From assembly GCF_902498195.1 (NCBI RefSeq), contig NZ_CABVIY010000007.1:186001-250000 (forward strand): a DNA stretch of 64,000 bases, written 5' to 3'. Shown here piece by piece: positions 17,472 through 25,661 of the stretch. This stretch comes from Pseudomonas fluorescens. GTDB taxonomy: Bacteria; Pseudomonadota; Gammaproteobacteria; Pseudomonadales; Pseudomonadaceae. Position 1 is the stretch's first letter. The number at the start of each line of letters is the position of its first letter. The notes beneath the pieces were generated by a model that was given only the letters and a program-made list of their open reading frames with translations, was not told the DNA's origin and searched no databases. The position numbers and the translations under genes are program-made.

Positions 17472-17927
17472 TCAGCGTTTTTTCGGTCCCTGGAGTTGAA
17501 GTTGTTCAGGTGTATCGGGCAAGCGCTCGACCACCGCCAGTTTCTCGGGCACCTGACGCTTGCGCCAGACCCGGAAGGCGTTGAGTTCATCGTCGAGGAC
17601 TTTCATCAGCCAACCCAGCACCGCGATGTCATCGAGCATGCCGAACATGGGCAGGAAATCCGGAATCGCATCCAGCGGGCTGAGAAAGTACATCAGGCCT
17701 GCCACGACCGAGACCACGGCTTTCGGACTGATCGCACGATACTCACCGCGCCAGTAGGCCAGGCAAAGTGCTTGCAGCAGACGCAGATCATCCTTGAACT
17801 TGCCCAGCCGGTTACCCTGGCTGGCGCCTTTACTGGCCACCGCGAACAACAAGGTCGGCAAGCGCCCACGTGCGAGCAAACGTCCCGCCAATGGCAGGAA
17901 ACGCGCAAAATTCCAGGGTGCTTTCAT
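17472..17927 (-). CDS. YkvA family (DUF1232) membrane protein
   Basis: Protein of 151 residues. The DUF1232 signature is seen around residues 70-105 (YFLSPLDAIPDFLPM followed by GMLDDIAVLGWLM), with hydrophobic stretches that suggest a membrane hairpin. Start ATG 17927 has a good Shine-Dalgarno (GGGAGAA). Upstream lies an intergenic repeat with two DnaA boxes that also occurs at 38.4 kb. Function of the family is unknown. Confidence 0.82.
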   Translation of the reverse strand: MKAPWNFARFLPLAGRLLARGRLPTLLFAVASKGASQGNRLGKFKDDLRLLQALCLAYWRGEYRAISPKAVVSVVAGLMYFLSPLDAIPDFLPMFGMLDDIAVLGWLMKVLDDELNAFRVWRKRQVPEKLAVVERLPDTPEQLQLQGPKKR

Positions 17928-17947
17928 GAGTTTCTCCCACGGAAATG

Positions 17948-18078
17948 TTATCCACACAAATTGTGGATAACCTTGTGAACAGAGCTGCTTTTCAGCGCTG
18001 AAAGCCCCGTTCCACAAGGGCTGAGCTTAGATCGGGCGTTTTTTACTCATCGAAAAAAACCCAATATTTCATTGACTT
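17948..18078. repeat. Intergenic repeat copy A with inverted DnaA-box pair
   Basis: TTATCCACA (17948-17956) and TGTGGATAA (17962-17970) are consensus DnaA boxes, inverted and five bases apart. They are followed by a GCCCC-GTTCCACAA-GGGC element (18004-18021) and a poly-T/poly-A block ending in TTTCATTGACTT (18037-18078). The same order, spacing and total length recur at 38402-38533. Confidence 0.7.
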
Positions 18079-18174
18079 GGCGGTCTGACGCGGTTAGCGC
18101 CAGCCCCACAATGGCTATGACTGCAGCCTACAGCATCTGTTCGCTTTGTTTACCCGCGCCGCACGCCAGATGCA

Positions 18175-18202
18175 ACAACGCCCCGCAAAAGCGAGGCGTT
18201 GT
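18175..18202. terminator. Terminator hairpin after the FKBP gene
   Basis: ACAACGCCCCGC and GCGAGGCGTTGT form a 12-bp stem with one mismatch and an AAAA loop, 17 bases past the stop of the minus-strand FKBP gene. The T tract is better on the plus strand. Confidence 0.6.
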
Positions 18203-18219
18203 TTTCAAGCAGACGCTGA

Positions 18220-18933
18220 TTACTTGGCGGCGTCTTCTTTTGCGGGATCTTTGATCGCCAGCAGTTCCAGGTCGAATACCAGCACCGAGTTGGCCGGGAT
18301 TGCCGGGCTTGGGCTTTGCGCGCCGTAAGCCAGTTCGCTTGGAATGTACAACTTGTACTTCTCGCCGACATGCATCAGTTGCAGGCCTTCGACCCAACCC
18401 GGAATCACACCGCTGACCGGCAGATCGATCGGGCTGCCGCGCTCGACGGAGCTGTCGAAAACGGTGCCGTTAGTCAGCTTGCCGGTGTAGTGAACGGTCA
18501 CTACGTCAGTCGGCTTCGGCTGGGCGCCATCGGCTTTCTTTTCCACTTCGTACTGCAAACCCGACGCAGTGGTCACGACACCGGATTTCTTGGCGTTTTC
18601 TTCGAGGAATTTCTTGCCGGCGGCTGCCGACTCTTCGCTCATCTTGGCCATACGCTCTTCGGCACGCTTTTGCAGTGCGGCAAAGGCTTCAACCAATTCT
18701 TCATCTTTGAGTTTCTGTTCTTTCTTACCGACGGCATCTTCGATGCCCTGGGCAACAGCTTTGGAATCCAGGTCATCCATGCCTTCCTGAGCCAGGCTCT
18801 TGCCCATGTTCAGACCAATGCCGTAGGAAGCTTTTTGCGCCGGGGTTTTCAGCTCTACGCTGGTCTGCGAGTCGCAACCCGCAAGTACCAGGCTAACCAG
18901 GGCCACCGCCGCCGCCAACCGATGCTGTTTCAT
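18220..18933 (-). CDS. FKBP-type peptidyl-prolyl cis-trans isomerase, lipoprotein (Mip/FkpA-like)
   Basis: Envelope folding catalyst of 237 residues. The lipobox LVLAGC places the lipidated cysteine at residue 20; residue 21 is aspartate, which in enteric bacteria favours retention in the inner membrane, although the rule differs in Pseudomonas. An FKBP_N dimerisation helix region (about 30-125) precedes the FKBP domain (VHYTGKLTNGTVFDSS; ELAYGAQSPSPAIP; LVFDLELL). Length and layout match Mip/FkpA proteins. Single-gene unit with its own terminator. Confidence 0.92.
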   Translation of the reverse strand: MKQHRLAAAVALVSLVLAGCDSQTSVELKTPAQKASYGIGLNMGKSLAQEGMDDLDSKAVAQGIEDAVGKKEQKLKDEELVEAFAALQKRAEERMAKMSEESAAAGKKFLEENAKKSGVVTTASGLQYEVEKKADGAQPKPTDVVTVHYTGKLTNGTVFDSSVERGSPIDLPVSGVIPGWVEGLQLMHVGEKYKLYIPSELAYGAQSPSPAIPANSVLVFDLELLAIKDPAKEDAAK

Positions 18934-19193
18934 GCTATTTCCTTGTTCATGCGCCTAAAGGGCAATCGAGTAAAGCCGCGAGCTTATCAGGCGGCCACGA
19001 CCAATGGCTACCGGCATGAGAGCCGGGCATTTGCGATAAGTTCAGGTGTTTAAACGCTTTTCGCAGTGTAGATGATGAAACTTCTGTCATCTCGCTCTCG
19101 CGCAAGAAGATTCCTTATCCCACAAGCGCCGACGTAATGGCCACTTGCCGCTCACTTGGGGCTCAGGCATAACAGTAGAACAAATCGACAAGG

Positions 19194-21005
19194 ATGTTCA
19201 TCTTGCGCCTCTTATTTCGCTTGCTGATCCTGATCGTCGTCCTGCTGGGCGTGGGTCTCGCTGTGATCCTGTATTACGTCGCCAACCCCCAATTGCCGCG
19301 CTGGAGCCCCGCGCAACAGGTGCATTACCTGGAGCAATGGAGCGCCGACGATCGCCAGACTTATTACTTCACACCGCAAGGCACCCAGGTCAAAGGCCTG
19401 CGCTACGACTGGTTCACCGCGCTTGAGCTGCCCTTCTCCTCACAACGCTTCGCCGCCCCCGAATACCTCGCGCGCTTTGGCTTTCTGATTGACCCCGGCC
19501 AAAAACCCGCGCCGAACAACCCCGGCAATCTGCCGGTGGGCTTTGCCCGCCATCAAAATCCGGGCGGCACGGATACATTTCTGGATATTACCTGCGCCGC
19601 CTGCCACACCGGCGAGCTGCGTTTCAACGGCCAGGCCGTGAGGATCGACGGCGGATCGGCGCAGCACGTCTTACCCTCCAGTGTGCCTACATTGCGTGGA
19701 GGCAGTTTCGGACAAGCACTGGTCGCCAGTCTGGCCTCGACTTACTACAACCCGTGGAAATTCGAACGCTTTGCCCGCAAGGTCCTGGGCGCCGACTACG
19801 AGGCGCGACACCGGCAACTGCGCAAGGATTTCAAAGTGTCCCTCGACACCTTCCTGAAAGTGGCCTGGAACGACACCCATCGCGGCCTTTACCCCACCGA
19901 AGAAGGCCCTGGACGCACCGACGCCTTCGGGCGCATCGCCAATGCCAGCTTTGGCGATGCGATTTCCCCCGCCAACTACCGCGTCGCCAACGCCCCTGTC
20001 GACTATCCACAGTTGTGGGACATGTGGACCTTCGATTGGGTGCAGTGGAATGGCTCGGCGCAGCAGCCCATGGCACGCAATATCGGTGAAGCCCTGGGCG
20101 TGGGCGCCACATTGAGCTTTTTTGACAGCAACCGACAGCCGCTGATGGGCGATGACCGCTACCCCTCCAGTGTGCGAGTGCGCGATTTACATCGGATCGA
20201 ACAAACCCTGCAACGGTTGGAGCCACCCGCCTGGCCAGAAGCACTGCTGGGGAAAATCGATAAACCCCTGGCCGCCAAAGGCCGTGCCCTGTTCAGTGAA
20301 AATTGTGCCGGCTGCCACGTACCGCGTGTGACTCAGGGTGAAGGGCGATACGTGCAGCACCTGAAAATGCTCCCGGTCGACTACATCGGCACCGATCCCG
20401 GGGCTGCCAACAACATCGCCGACCACCGTTTCGACCTGACGGCGCTGCGATGGAGCCAGAAGGAGCTGGAGCAACTGGACGTCGATCCAAAACCCGTCGA
20501 ACCGCTGGACCTGAGCCAGATGTCAGTGGCCAAGGGACTGGCCTATGTCACGGCGTTCGTCGAAAACCGGGCGTATCGCGAGGCGGGGATTACCCCCGTC
20601 GAGCGGGCGGAAATGGACGGCTTCGGCTTGCCGATCGGTGTACGCGAGCTGCGCGCCTACAAGGCTCGCCCCCTGGCGGGTGTGTGGGCAACGGCGCCGT
20701 TTCTGCACAACGGTTCGGTGCCCAGCCTTTTCCAGCTGCTCTCGCCGCAGGATGAACGCGCGACGACGTTCTACAAAGGCACGTTCGAGTACGACCCGAA
20801 CCACCTGGGTTATCGCACCGAAGCTTTTCCCAACGGTTTTCTGTTCGACACACGCATGACCGGTAACCACAACAGCGGCCATGAATTCCGCTCCGGCAAG
20901 CGCGGCAACGGCGTGATCGGACGCCTGCTGCAGCCGCAGGAGCGCTGGGCGCTGCTGGAGTATCTGAAAGTGTTGGGCGGCCCATTGGAGTCGCAATTGC
21001 CATGA
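19194..21005 (+). CDS. Di-haem cytochrome c, peroxidase/MauG-like
   Basis: Protein of 603 residues anchored by an N-terminal transmembrane helix (LLILIVVLLGVGLAVI, about residues 9-24), with the bulk in the periplasm. Two c-type haem sites are present, CAACH (about 141-145) and CAGCH (about 368-372). The C-terminal part resembles cytochrome c peroxidase-like proteins (WATAPFLHNGSVPSLF). It probably oxidises or reduces a partner in the periplasm. The catalase-like gene follows after 16 bases, so the two are likely one unit. The physiological substrate is unknown. Confidence 0.85.
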   Translation: MFILRLLFRLLILIVVLLGVGLAVILYYVANPQLPRWSPAQQVHYLEQWSADDRQTYYFTPQGTQVKGLRYDWFTALELPFSSQRFAAPEYLARFGFLIDPGQKPAPNNPGNLPVGFARHQNPGGTDTFLDITCAACHTGELRFNGQAVRIDGGSAQHVLPSSVPTLRGGSFGQALVASLASTYYNPWKFERFARKVLGADYEARHRQLRKDFKVSLDTFLKVAWNDTHRGLYPTEEGPGRTDAFGRIANASFGDAISPANYRVANAPVDYPQLWDMWTFDWVQWNGSAQQPMARNIGEALGVGATLSFFDSNRQPLMGDDRYPSSVRVRDLHRIEQTLQRLEPPAWPEALLGKIDKPLAAKGRALFSENCAGCHVPRVTQGEGRYVQHLKMLPVDYIGTDPGAANNIADHRFDLTALRWSQKELEQLDVDPKPVEPLDLSQMSVAKGLAYVTAFVENRAYREAGITPVERAEMDGFGLPIGVRELRAYKARPLAGVWATAPFLHNGSVPSLFQLLSPQDERATTFYKGTFEYDPNHLGYRTEAFPNGFLFDTRMTGNHNSGHEFRSGKRGNGVIGRLLQPQERWALLEYLKVLGGPLESQLP

Positions 21006-21021
21006 TCAAAAGGACCCCCGC

Positions 21022-22158
21022 ATGCTGAAGACCCTCTGGCTGCGCCTGGGCGCTTTTCTCGGCAAGACACTGCTGTGGTTGATGGGGCTTGGGTTACTGG
21101 GCTGGGCACTGGCCACGGCGTGGTTTGCCGGGCAGCACCGCGGGCCGGTCTCGGCACAGGAACTGATTCCGGACGGCGAAACGGCAATGACCCAGGAGAT
21201 CATTCAGACTGCCGTGCGCATCGTCGACCAGCACCGTGAAAGCACTCGCTATCTGCGCGATGCCCACGCCAAGGCCCACGGCTGCGTGCAGGCTGAAGTC
21301 CAGGTGCTGCCGGACTTGGCAGGCGAGCTGCGCCAGGGTGTGTTCAGTGAGCCGGGTAAAAACTGGCGAGCGACGATGCGTCTGTCCAACGGCAACGCCT
21401 ACCCGCAGTTCGACAGCATTCGTGACGCACGGGGCATGGCGCTCAAGCTGCTCGATGTGCCAGGCCAACAACTGTTGAGCGATCGACAGCCAAGGAGCGA
21501 ACAGGATTTCGTGATGTTCAGCCATCCGAATTTCTTCGTCAGCGATGTCGCCGAGTATCGGCAGAACGTCGCGGCTCAGGCGGATGGCAAAAAGGTGATG
21601 GCGTTCTTTCCGGGCTGGGACCCGCGTAGCTGGCAGGTTCGTCATTTGTTCATCGCTTTGGCGACATTGTCCCCTGCCCCGCCGAGCCCGACCCACACGA
21701 CTTACTTTTCTGTTTCACCCTACAAGTTCGGTGACGCCAATGCCAAGTTTCGGGTGATGCCAGATCCGGCAAGTTGCCCAAGCTATACCCTGCCGACACA
21801 AAACCAGAAGTTGCCGAATTTCCTGCGCAGTGCCTTGAACCAACAGCTGTCGACCGATCGTGCGCCGGCGTGCTTCGCCCTGCAGATCCAGCGTCAGGAC
21901 GCAAACAGGTACATGCCGATTGAAGACACCAGTATTGAGTGGAGCGAGAAGGATGCGCCATTCCAGACCGTGGCGCGGATTACAGTACCGGCGCAGGATT
22001 TCGATACGCCGGCGCTGAACCTGCAATGCGACAACCTGTCATTCAATCCATGGTTTGGAATCGAGGCGCATCGCCCGATTGGCGGTATCAATCGACTTCG
22101 CAAAGCCGTTTATGAAGCCGTCAGTGATTACCGCCACGCACGCAATACAGGGCAATAG
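21022..22158 (+). CDS. Catalase-family (SrpA-like) haem protein, membrane-anchored
   Basis: Protein of 378 residues with an N-terminal transmembrane segment (LLWLMGLGLLGWALATA), unlike cytoplasmic catalases. The catalase fold is recognised from QFDSIRDARGMALKLLD and SHPNFFVSDVAEY. The C-terminus FGIEAHRPIGGINRLRKAVY is typical of the small catalase-like subfamily. The usual proximal-tyrosine segment of true catalases is not evident, so peroxidatic or lipid-peroxide activity is as likely as dismutation of peroxide. It is paired with the di-haem cytochrome upstream. Confidence 0.83.
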   Translation: MLKTLWLRLGAFLGKTLLWLMGLGLLGWALATAWFAGQHRGPVSAQELIPDGETAMTQEIIQTAVRIVDQHRESTRYLRDAHAKAHGCVQAEVQVLPDLAGELRQGVFSEPGKNWRATMRLSNGNAYPQFDSIRDARGMALKLLDVPGQQLLSDRQPRSEQDFVMFSHPNFFVSDVAEYRQNVAAQADGKKVMAFFPGWDPRSWQVRHLFIALATLSPAPPSPTHTTYFSVSPYKFGDANAKFRVMPDPASCPSYTLPTQNQKLPNFLRSALNQQLSTDRAPACFALQIQRQDANRYMPIEDTSIEWSEKDAPFQTVARITVPAQDFDTPALNLQCDNLSFNPWFGIEAHRPIGGINRLRKAVYEAVSDYRHARNTGQ

Positions 22159-22171
22159 CCTAAATATCGAA

Positions 22172-22280
22172 CTGTAGGAGCGAGCAGGCTCGCGATGAAC
22201 CCGAGAACACCACGGGGGTATCAGATATCCCGCGTGATCGTTAACGACCATCGCGACGATTCGACAGGTTCGCTCCTGCA
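22172..22280. repeat. REP-like inverted pair, second family
   Basis: CTGTAGGAGCGAGCAGGCTC at the left and a degraded complementary copy ending in GGTTCGCTCCTGC at the right. This is a different family from the GTGGGAGCGGGC repeats; another pair of it lies at 44.3 kb. Confidence 0.7.
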
Positions 22281-22310
22281 AAAAGCAGGAATGACCAAAC
22301 GCCAGACGAC

Positions 22311-22334
22311 AAAAAGCCCGCACAAGGCGGGCTT
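22311..22334 (-). terminator. Terminator of distal tRNA-Asp/Val unit
   Basis: Stem AGCCCGC/GCGGGCT with a run of five T on the minus strand, downstream of the tRNA-Asp at 22378-22454. Confidence 0.8.
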
Positions 22335-22377
22335 TCTGTGTGGTGACCTGGCGTTCAGTGTTCCAGGTTACCGAATA

Positions 22378-22454
22378 TGGCGCAGCGGACGGGACTCGAA
22401 CCCGCGACCCCCGGCGTGACAGGCCGGTATTCTAACCGACTGAACTACCGCTGC
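22378..22454 (-). tRNA. tRNA-Asp (GUC), copy 2
   Basis: 77 bases with encoded CCA, seven-base-pair acceptor stem GCAGCGG/CCGCTGC, anticodon loop CTGTCAC giving anticodon GUC, and TTCGAGT T-loop. Downstream (22340-22377) lies a hairpin ACCTGG/CCAGGT identical to that after copy 1. Confidence 0.96.
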
Positions 22455-22469
22455 GCGTAGCGTTGAAAG

Positions 22470-22545
22470 TGGTGGGTGATGACGGGATCGAACCGCCGAC
22501 ATTCTGCTTGTAAGGCAGACGCTCTCCCAGCTGAGCTAATCACCC
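22470..22545 (-). tRNA. tRNA-Val (UAC), copy 2
   Basis: 76 bases with encoded CCA, acceptor stem GGGTGAT/ATCACCC, anticodon loop CTTACAA giving UAC. It lies 15 bases upstream of the tRNA-Asp in the same transcript. Confidence 0.96.
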
Positions 22546-22675
22546 TTTACCTTCGTTGCGGGACACATTATGCCACAGGTTTTCATAAAGTGTTGATTTA
22601 ATTGATAAATTTTTCAAAAAAATCTGAAACCGGTAAAACGACACATCCCGCGGTACAACAGTCAAACTGCAGACA

Positions 22676-22699
22676 GAAAAAAACCCGCTTTAGCGGGCT
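22676..22699 (-). terminator. Terminator of proximal tRNA unit
   Basis: AGCCCGCTAAAGCGGGTTTTTTT on the minus strand is a short strong hairpin with seven T, located between the two tRNA units. Confidence 0.85.
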
Positions 22700-22742
22700 T
22701 TTCCGTGGTGACCTGGCGTTCAGTGTTCCAGGTTACCGAATA

Positions 22743-22819
22743 TGGCGCAGCGGACGGGACTCGAACCCGCGACCCCCGGCGTGACAGGCCGGTATTCTAA
22801 CCGACTGAACTACCGCTGC
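22743..22819 (-). tRNA. tRNA-Asp (GUC), copy 1
   Basis: Identical in sequence to the copy at 22378-22454, including the CCA end and 38 bases of 3' flank. Confidence 0.96.
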
Positions 22820-22838
22820 GCTAAACACTTGAAACGAA

Positions 22839-22914
22839 TGGTGGGTGATGACGGGATCGAACCGCCGACATTCTGCTTGTAAGGCAGACGCTCTCCCAGC
22901 TGAGCTAATCACCC
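22839..22914 (-). tRNA. tRNA-Val (UAC), copy 1
   Basis: Identical to the copy at 22470-22545. Spacer to tRNA-Asp is 19 bases here against 15 in the other unit. Confidence 0.96.
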
Positions 22915-23073
22915 TTCGCTTCGGTGTGGCGCGCATTCTACGGAGCGACCCACCCTCTGGCAAGCACTTTTTTAATTAATTTTCTCAGGCCTTCCAAAGG
23001 CTTAGAGAAGGGTTGGCCTATGACCCGGCGAAGACAATAATGCCCGCCTTTGTATAAAGGAGAGACTCACCCC

Positions 23074-23994
23074 ATGTGGTTCAAAAACCTGCTTATCTAT
23101 CGCCTGACCCAAGATCTGCCTGTTGATGCCGAGGCGTTGGAAACTGCACTGGCCACCAAACTGGCGCGCCCATGTGCAAGCCAGGAGTTGACCACCTACG
23201 GTTTCGTTGCGCCGTTCGGCAAGGGCGAAGATGCCCCGCTGGTGCATGTCAGCGGTGACTTCCTGCTGATCAGCGCGCGCAAGGAAGAACGCATCCTGCC
23301 GGGTAGCGTCGTGCGCGATGCGGTGAAGGAAAAGGTCGAAGAGATCGAAGCCGAACAAATGCGCAAGGTCTATAAGAAGGAACGCGACCAGATCAAGGAT
23401 GAAATCATCCAGGCTTTCCTGCCGCGCGCCTTTATCCGCCGCTCGTCGACCTTCGCCGCCATTGCGCCGAAACAGGGCCTGATCCTGGTCAACTCGGCCA
23501 GCCCGAAACGCGCCGAAGACCTGCTATCTACCCTGCGTGAAGTGATCGGCACCCTGCCGGTGCGCCCGCTGACCGTGAAGATGTCCCCGACCGCGACCAT
23601 GACCGAGTGGGTCACCACCCAGAAAGCCGCGGACGATTTCTTTGTACTGGACGAGTGCGAGCTGCGCGACACCCACGAAGACGGCGGCATCGTGCGCTGC
23701 AAGCGTCAGGACCTGACCAGCGAAGAAATCCAGCTGCACCTGAGCACCGGCAAGGTGGTCACCCAGTTGTCGCTGGCCTGGCAGGACAAGCTGTCCTTCG
23801 TCCTCGACGACAAAATGGTGGTCAAGCGCCTGAAGTTCGAAGACCTGCTGCAAGACCAGGCGGAACAGGACGGCGGTGATGAAGCCCTCGGCCAGCTGGA
23901 TGCCAGCTTCACCCTGATGATGCTGACCTTCGGCGACTTCCTGCCGGCGCTGGTTGAGGCGTTGGGGGGCGAGGAGACGCCGCAGGGCATCTGA
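23074..23994 (+). CDS. rdgC: Recombination-associated protein RdgC
   Basis: Ring-forming DNA-binding protein of 306 residues, the usual family length, located on the nucleoid. It begins MWFKNLLIYRLT, the typical RdgC start, and contains the conserved ARPCASQELTTYGFV, GSVVRDAVKEKVEEIE and RRSSTFAAIAP. RdgC binds double-stranded DNA without strong specificity and restrains RecA. ATG 23074 is preceded by AAAGGAGAG; the upstream frame extension to 23050 was not used. Followed by a long inverted repeat that can terminate transcription. Confidence 0.96.
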   Translation: MWFKNLLIYRLTQDLPVDAEALETALATKLARPCASQELTTYGFVAPFGKGEDAPLVHVSGDFLLISARKEERILPGSVVRDAVKEKVEEIEAEQMRKVYKKERDQIKDEIIQAFLPRAFIRRSSTFAAIAPKQGLILVNSASPKRAEDLLSTLREVIGTLPVRPLTVKMSPTATMTEWVTTQKAADDFFVLDECELRDTHEDGGIVRCKRQDLTSEEIQLHLSTGKVVTQLSLAWQDKLSFVLDDKMVVKRLKFEDLLQDQAEQDGGDEALGQLDASFTLMMLTFGDFLPALVEALGGEETPQGI

Positions 23995-24016
23995 TTGTCT
24001 TGATCCTTGGCGTTTG

Positions 24017-24095
24017 AAAAAGATCGCAGCCTTCGGCAGCTCCTACATAGGGACTTTCTTTTCCCTGTAGGAGCTGCCGAAGGCTGCGATCTTTT
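24017..24095. repeat. Long perfect inverted repeat, REP-like, probable terminator of rdgC
   Basis: Arms 24017-24046 and 24066-24095 are 30-bp reverse complements built around GATCGCAGCCTTCGGCAGCTC, with a 19-base spacer and a T tract at the right end. This GATCGCAGCC repeat is a known type of pseudomonad dispersed palindrome. Confidence 0.8.
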
Positions 24096-24152
24096 TTTGC
24101 AGACGACGTATGCTTAGCTCCCTAACGCTTTTCACATAACAAGGATAAAGCC

Positions 24153-25118
24153 ATGCGCGCACTGGCTGCATTGAGTCGTTTTGTCGGCAACACCTTCGCT
24201 TACTGGGTTCTGATATTCGCTGTCGTGGCATTCCTGCAACCGGCATGGTTCATCGGCCTCAAGGGCGCCATCGTGCCGCTGCTGGGCCTGGTGATGTTCG
24301 GCATGGGCCTGACCCTCAAGCTCGAAGACTTCGCAGAGGTCGCCCGCCATCCATGGCGCGTCGCCCTGGGCGTGGTTGCGCATTTCGTGATCATGCCCGG
24401 CGTGGCGTGGTTGCTCTGCCAGGCCTTCCATCTGCCGCCGGAGATCGCCGTCGGCGTGATCCTGGTCGGCTGCTGCCCAAGCGGCACTTCTTCGAACGTG
24501 ATGACCTGGCTGGCACGCGGGGACCTGGCGCTGTCGGTGGCCATCGCTGCCGTGACCACCCTCCTCGCCCCGTTGCTGACCCCGGCGCTGATCTGGCTCC
24601 TGGCATCGGCCTGGTTGCCGGTCTCGTTCATGGAATTGTTCTGGTCGATCCTGCAAGTGGTGCTGCTGCCGATCGTGCTCGGCGTCGTGGCCCAGCGCCT
24701 GCTCGGTGACCGGGTTCGCCACGCGGTAGACGTGTTGCCGCTGGTGTCGGTGGTGAGCATCGTGATCATCGTTACCGCCGTGGTGGCCGCCAGCCAGGCG
24801 AAAATCGCCGAGTCCGGCCTGCTGATCATGGCCGTGGTCATGCTGCACAACAGCTTCGGCTACCTGCTGGGCTATTTCACCGGGCGCCTGTTCAAGCTGC
24901 CATTGGCCCAGCGAAAATCCCTGGCCCTGGAAGTCGGCATGCAGAACTCCGGCCTGGGCGCTGCGTTGGCCAGTGCGCACTTTTCGCCGCTGGCGGCGGT
25001 GCCTAGCGCGCTGTTCAGCGTCTGGCACAACATCTCCGGGGCACTGCTGTCGACGTACTTCCGTCGCATGAGCGAGAAACAGGACCGGGAAATCGCTGCC
25101 GGGCAAGCCACCGATTGA
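24153..25118 (+). CDS. Bile acid:sodium symporter family transporter
   Basis: Inner-membrane carrier of 321 residues with about nine or ten hydrophobic helices. The family signature is visible in GLVMFGMGLTLKLEDF, VGCCPSGTSSNVMTWLARGD and LEVGMQNSGLGAALA. The bacterial members transport organic anions (pantoate or others) with sodium; the substrate here is unknown. Stands alone between rdgC and the guanidine riboswitch. Confidence 0.92.
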   Translation: MRALAALSRFVGNTFAYWVLIFAVVAFLQPAWFIGLKGAIVPLLGLVMFGMGLTLKLEDFAEVARHPWRVALGVVAHFVIMPGVAWLLCQAFHLPPEIAVGVILVGCCPSGTSSNVMTWLARGDLALSVAIAAVTTLLAPLLTPALIWLLASAWLPVSFMELFWSILQVVLLPIVLGVVAQRLLGDRVRHAVDVLPLVSVVSIVIIVTAVVAASQAKIAESGLLIMAVVMLHNSFGYLLGYFTGRLFKLPLAQRKSLALEVGMQNSGLGAALASAHFSPLAAVPSALFSVWHNISGALLSTYFRRMSEKQDREIAAGQATD

Positions 25119-25165
25119 TACGAAAACTTGATCCCCGGATTAATGCTGGGCACTATATTGCGCAA

Positions 25166-25231
25166 CGCGAGGACGACCTCGCGGCTCGATCGAGTCATTA
25201 ATCTGGGGACGACCCCGTCAATCGATGGAGG
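25166..25231 (+). promoter_or_regulatory. Guanidine-II (mini-ykkC) riboswitch
   Basis: Two stem-loops with ACGA tetraloops: CGCGAGG-ACGA-CCTCGCG at 25166-25183 and GGGG-ACGA-CCCC at 25205-25216. They are followed by the GGAGG Shine-Dalgarno at 25227-25231 just before the sugE start. Paired hairpins with ACGR loops upstream of an SMR exporter are the defining form of this class, which turns on translation when guanidine binds. A possible -10 box TATATT lies at 25154-25159. Confidence 0.93.
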
Positions 25232-25237
25232 TCTCTC

Positions 25238-25552
25238 ATGTCCTGGATCATTCTGTTTTTCGCCGGCCTGTTCGAAGTTGGCTGGGCCGTCGGCCTGAAA
25301 TACACCGACGGGTTCAGCCGCCCGCTCCCCACTGCCCTCACCATTGCAGCCATGGCTGTCAGCCTTGGCTTGCTGGGCCTTGCCATGAAGGAATTGCCGC
25401 TGGGCACGGCCTATGCCATCTGGACGGGCGTGGGTGCCGTCGGCACGGTGATCGCCGGGATTATTCTGTTTGGGGAATCGATGGCGCTGATTCGACTGGC
25501 GAGCGTGGCGTTGATCATTACCGGGTTGGTCGGGCTCAAGGTCAGCGCTTAA
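25238..25552 (+). CDS. sugE: SMR-family guanidinium exporter Gdx (SugE)
   Basis: Four-helix dual-topology small multidrug resistance protein of 104 residues. The Gdx-type signature is at FEVGWAVGLKYTDGFSR, with the essential glutamate at about residue 13. Gdx proteins export guanidinium in exchange for protons, and the guanidine-II riboswitch directly upstream supports this over a general biocide pump. Single-gene unit. Confidence 0.95.
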   Translation: MSWIILFFAGLFEVGWAVGLKYTDGFSRPLPTALTIAAMAVSLGLLGLAMKELPLGTAYAIWTGVGAVGTVIAGIILFGESMALIRLASVALIITGLVGLKVSA

Positions 25553-25563
25553 GCGCCTACCGC

Positions 25564-25641
25564 TTTCGCGAGCAAGCCCGCTCCCACACACAAACGCTGC
25601 GTTCACTGAAGATCCAATGTGGGAGCGGGCTTGCCCGCGAA
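25564..25641. repeat. REP pair (inverted)
   Basis: Inverted REP copies between convergent sugE and the LplT-PlsC gene; the right copy reads CTTGCCCGCGA rather than CTTGCTCGCGA. Confidence 0.88.
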
Positions 25642-25661
25642 GAGGCCGGCACCATCACCGC

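Noticed and set aside
17948..17970. Chromosomal origin of replication
   Set aside because: Two DnaA boxes alone are not an origin; no dnaA, dnaN, gyrB or rpmH nearby and no box cluster or AT-rich unwinding region of sufficient size.
22195..22419. Small protein ending in RSGRDSNPRPPA
   Set aside because: Well-known spurious translation of the antisense of tRNA-Asp; the same peptide is repeated at 22602-22784.
22378..22914. tRNA-linked integrated island or attachment site
   Set aside because: No integrase or direct repeat of a tRNA 3' end flanking foreign genes; the duplicated units are complete tRNAs with normal neighbours.
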